In this document: piece after piece, positions 6,308 through 7,401 of the stretch
Layout of the letters: the number at the start of each line of letters is the position of its first letter
Numbering within the stretch: the first letter of the stretch is position 1
NCBI GenBank assembly: GCA_012518745.1
Contig: JAAYRM010000129.1
Coordinates: 1 to 7,401 of the forward strand
Length of the DNA: 7,401 bases
Direction of reading: 5' to 3'
DNA from: Tissierellia bacterium
Lineage (GTDB): Bacteria; Bacillota; Clostridia; Tissierellales; Tepidimicrobiaceae
The notes under the pieces: model-generated
The model's database searches: none
What the model was told of the DNA's origin: nothing
Seen by the model: only the letters and a program-made list of their open reading frames with translations
Position numbers and translations under genes: made by a program

Positions 6308-6316
6308 ATTATATCA
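6308..6316 (-). promoter_or_regulatory. rlmH: Extended -10 promoter for rlmH
   Basis: The minus strand reads TGATATAAT, again TGn plus a perfect TATAAT. Initiation near 6301 gives a leader of about 27 nt before the rlmH ATG. The -35 position at 17 bp (TTCTTA) is weak and lies in the U-tract of the rubrerythrin terminator, so termination and initiation signals are packed together. Confidence 0.45.
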
Positions 6317-6324
6317 TTTAATTC

Positions 6325-6365
6325 TGACAATAAGAAAAGGCCATGGACATTAATATCCATGGCCT
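6325..6365 (-). terminator. Intrinsic terminator of rubrerythrin
   Basis: The arms 6338-6347 and 6356-6365 (AGGCCATGGA with TCCATGGCCT) pair perfectly over 10 bp, with a short loop that can extend slightly. On the minus strand the hairpin is followed by TTTTCTTATT, a classical U-rich tail. It starts 7 nt after the rubrerythrin stop. Confidence 0.85.
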
Positions 6366-6372
6366 AAAATTT

Positions 6373-6957
6373 CTAATAGGTTTCTACAAACAATTCAAAG
6401 TATTTTTGTGCATGGGCACATGCGGGACATAATTCGGGAGCTGCCTTGCCTGTATGAATATATCCGCAGTTATTGCACTTCCACTCCACTACCTCATCCC
6501 TTTCAAATACCCTACCAGCCTCAATATTGGCTAGCAGTTTTCGGAATCTAGCTTCATGGCGTTCCTCGGCTTCTGCGATCTCCCTCCATACATAGGCTAT
6601 CTCTGGGAATCCCTCTTCATCCGCTATATCGGCAAAGTCTGGATAAAGATTTTCCCACTCATCATTCTCCCCTTCCGCCGCCGCCAGTAGATTGGATCTG
6701 GTGTCGCCCAATGCCACTGGGTATTCCGCTTCTATCTCCACCATCTCACCTTCCAAGCTCTCACTCAAGAATTTCAAAAATCTCTTGGCATGTGCTTTTT
6801 CATTTTCAGCGGTTTCCATAAATATATTGGAAATCTGCACATATCCTTCCTTCTGGGCTTCTGAAGCATAGTATGTATACCTCGTTCTCGCCTGTGATTC
6901 ACCCGCAAAAGACTTCATCAGGTTCTCCGCTGTCCTTGTTCCCTTTAATGTTTTCAT
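6373..6957 (-). CDS. rbr: Rubrerythrin (diiron peroxidase with rubredoxin domain)
   Basis: Rubrerythrin reduces H2O2 to water with electrons that pass from NAD(P)H through rubredoxin-type carriers, protecting anaerobes from oxidative stress in the cytoplasm. The 194 residues match the usual length of about 190. The four-helix ferritin-like domain spans about 1-148 with the expected diiron ligands: E20 (FAGESQA), E53 and H56 (ENEKAH), E97 and E100 (GENDEW), and E131 and H134 (EERH). The rubredoxin domain at about 157-194 binds one iron with C161, C164, C177 and C180 (two CxxC pairs). The order, diiron then rubredoxin, is that of classical rubrerythrin. GGGGG lies 7 nt before the ATG. Expression of such genes in clostridia is often PerR-controlled, but I see no clear PerR box here. 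A strong terminator ends the unit. Confidence 0.95.
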   Translation of the reverse strand: MKTLKGTRTAENLMKSFAGESQARTRYTYYASEAQKEGYVQISNIFMETAENEKAHAKRFLKFLSESLEGEMVEIEAEYPVALGDTRSNLLAAAEGENDEWENLYPDFADIADEEGFPEIAYVWREIAEAEERHEARFRKLLANIEAGRVFERDEVVEWKCNNCGYIHTGKAAPELCPACAHAQKYFELFVETY

Positions 6958-6997
6958 CTGTTGGCCCCCTTTTATGGATTTAAATATTTACCTCAAT

Positions 6998-7027
6998 AGA
7001 ATATCATATTTAATTGCCTATAGCCAA
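6998..7027 (-). promoter_or_regulatory. Candidate rubrerythrin promoter
   Basis: The minus strand carries TGATATTCT (7006-6998), a -10 with 4 of 6 matches plus a TGn extension. TTGGCT (7027-7022) lies upstream with an 18-bp spacer. It overlaps the last surE codons and predicts a leader of about 34 nt. A 10-bp palindrome TAAATATTTA lies between the -10 and the start codon. This is a weak match compared with the other promoters. Confidence 0.3.
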
Positions 7028-7401
7028 CCTTTTACTTTTTTTAATAGATCAAAATTAGTTAAATTATAATGGATTGGGGTTATCGTAACATATCCCTTGC
7101 TTAGGTAGTATCTATCCGTATCTTTTTCTAGGGCATTTTCCCTTCGCCTCTTCAATGTCAATATGATTTCATCACCGGAATCATTATGGTCCATGCTATA
7201 ATAGTCGTAAACAATCCCACCTATCTTGCATACCTTCATCCCCTTCACCTGATCCTCATCTAGAAAAGGGGTATTGATGCTCAATACTATATTATCTTTT
7301 ATAAAATCTTCCTTTGATCTCTCCAGGATGTACCTTCCATATTTCACAGCTATATCATAATTTACGCTTCTATCATTGTATTCTGCTGATAAGGCCATTG
7401 A
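7018..7401 (-). CDS. surE: 5'/3'-nucleotidase SurE, C-terminal half
   Basis: SurE is a metal-dependent phosphatase that hydrolyses nucleoside 5'- and 3'-monophosphates (and some polyphosphate) in the cytoplasm. Only the last 127 residues are in the window; the frame is open through base 7401 (Ser before MALSAEY), and the family is about 250 residues long, so the catalytic DD and metal-binding N-terminal part lie outside. The visible part fits the family: SMALSAEY corresponds to the 'P-S-[IM]-A-[VL]-S' segment, then NIVLSINTPFL resembles the L-N-[VI]-N-x-P element. The end, DRYYLSKGYVTITPIHYNLTNFDLLKKVKGWL, carries the G-Y-[VI]-[ST]-[IV]-T-P-[IL] motif and closing W-L. The ATG at 7398 is an internal Met, not the start. 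The rubrerythrin ATG lies 60 nt downstream. Confidence 0.92.
   Translation of the reverse strand, partial: SMALSAEYNDRSVNYDIAVKYGRYILERSKEDFIKDNIVLSINTPFLDEDQVKGMKVCKIGGIVYDYYSMDHNDSGDEIILTLKRRRENALEKDTDRYYLSKGYVTITPIHYNLTNFDLLKKVKGWL

Noticed and set aside
6965..7010. PerR box upstream of rubrerythrin.
   Set aside because: Only an AT-rich 10-bp palindrome (TAAATATTTA) is present; it does not match the TTATAATnATTATAA pattern well enough.
7396..7398. ATG as a true start of a 126-residue gene.
   Set aside because: The preceding codon is open and SMALSAEY matches the middle of SurE, so this is an internal Met at a window-truncated gene.

Overview
The window is AT-rich, and every gene I can support lies on the minus strand, so the region reads from the high coordinates to the low ones. 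It looks like a chromosomal segment of a low-GC Gram-positive bacterium, most likely a Clostridia-type anaerobe. The reasons are strong purine-rich ribosome binding sites (GGAGG, AAGGAG, GGGGGA), heavy use of the AUA isoleucine codon in thrC, TTG/GTG starts, a rubredoxin-fused rubrerythrin, RlmH, and a small protein resembling the clostridial DUF6483 family. The lineage is an inference; there is no rRNA or other direct marker. No mobile element, tRNA, rRNA or CRISPR array is visible.

Layout in transcription order (right to left): the C-terminal half of surE (nucleotidase, cut by the window end); rubrerythrin with a strong hairpin terminator; rlmH (23S rRNA pseudouridine methyltransferase); a class II Fic adenylyltransferase; a DUF6483-like protein; an intrinsic-terminator-like hairpin; a possible 20-32 codon small ORF ending 15 nt before a large catalase-family gene; a perfect 17-bp hairpin at the end of that gene; a class I SAM methyltransferase; and, 30 nt behind it, thrC (threonine synthase), whose last residues run off the left edge.

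Most genes seem to be separate transcription units. Short upstream gaps hold recognisable sigma-A-like -10 elements, four of them preceded by TGn, placed so that the 5' leaders would be about 27-34 nt. The methyltransferase and thrC look co-transcribed. Rubrerythrin and the catalase-like protein both belong to families that handle peroxide, but they are separated by three unrelated genes and share no obvious operator.

The most notable observation is the 683-residue catalase-like protein. It has the full large-subunit architecture, the essential distal His and the proximal heme-ligand Tyr. It lacks the catalytic distal Asn: the usual G-N-N is A-L-S here. The proximal-side His of the Tyr-Arg-His-Asp relay is Asn, and a heme-propionate Arg is Lys. 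It may be a weak catalase or a heme protein with another peroxide-dependent activity. The small ORF directly ahead of it is the second item to check.
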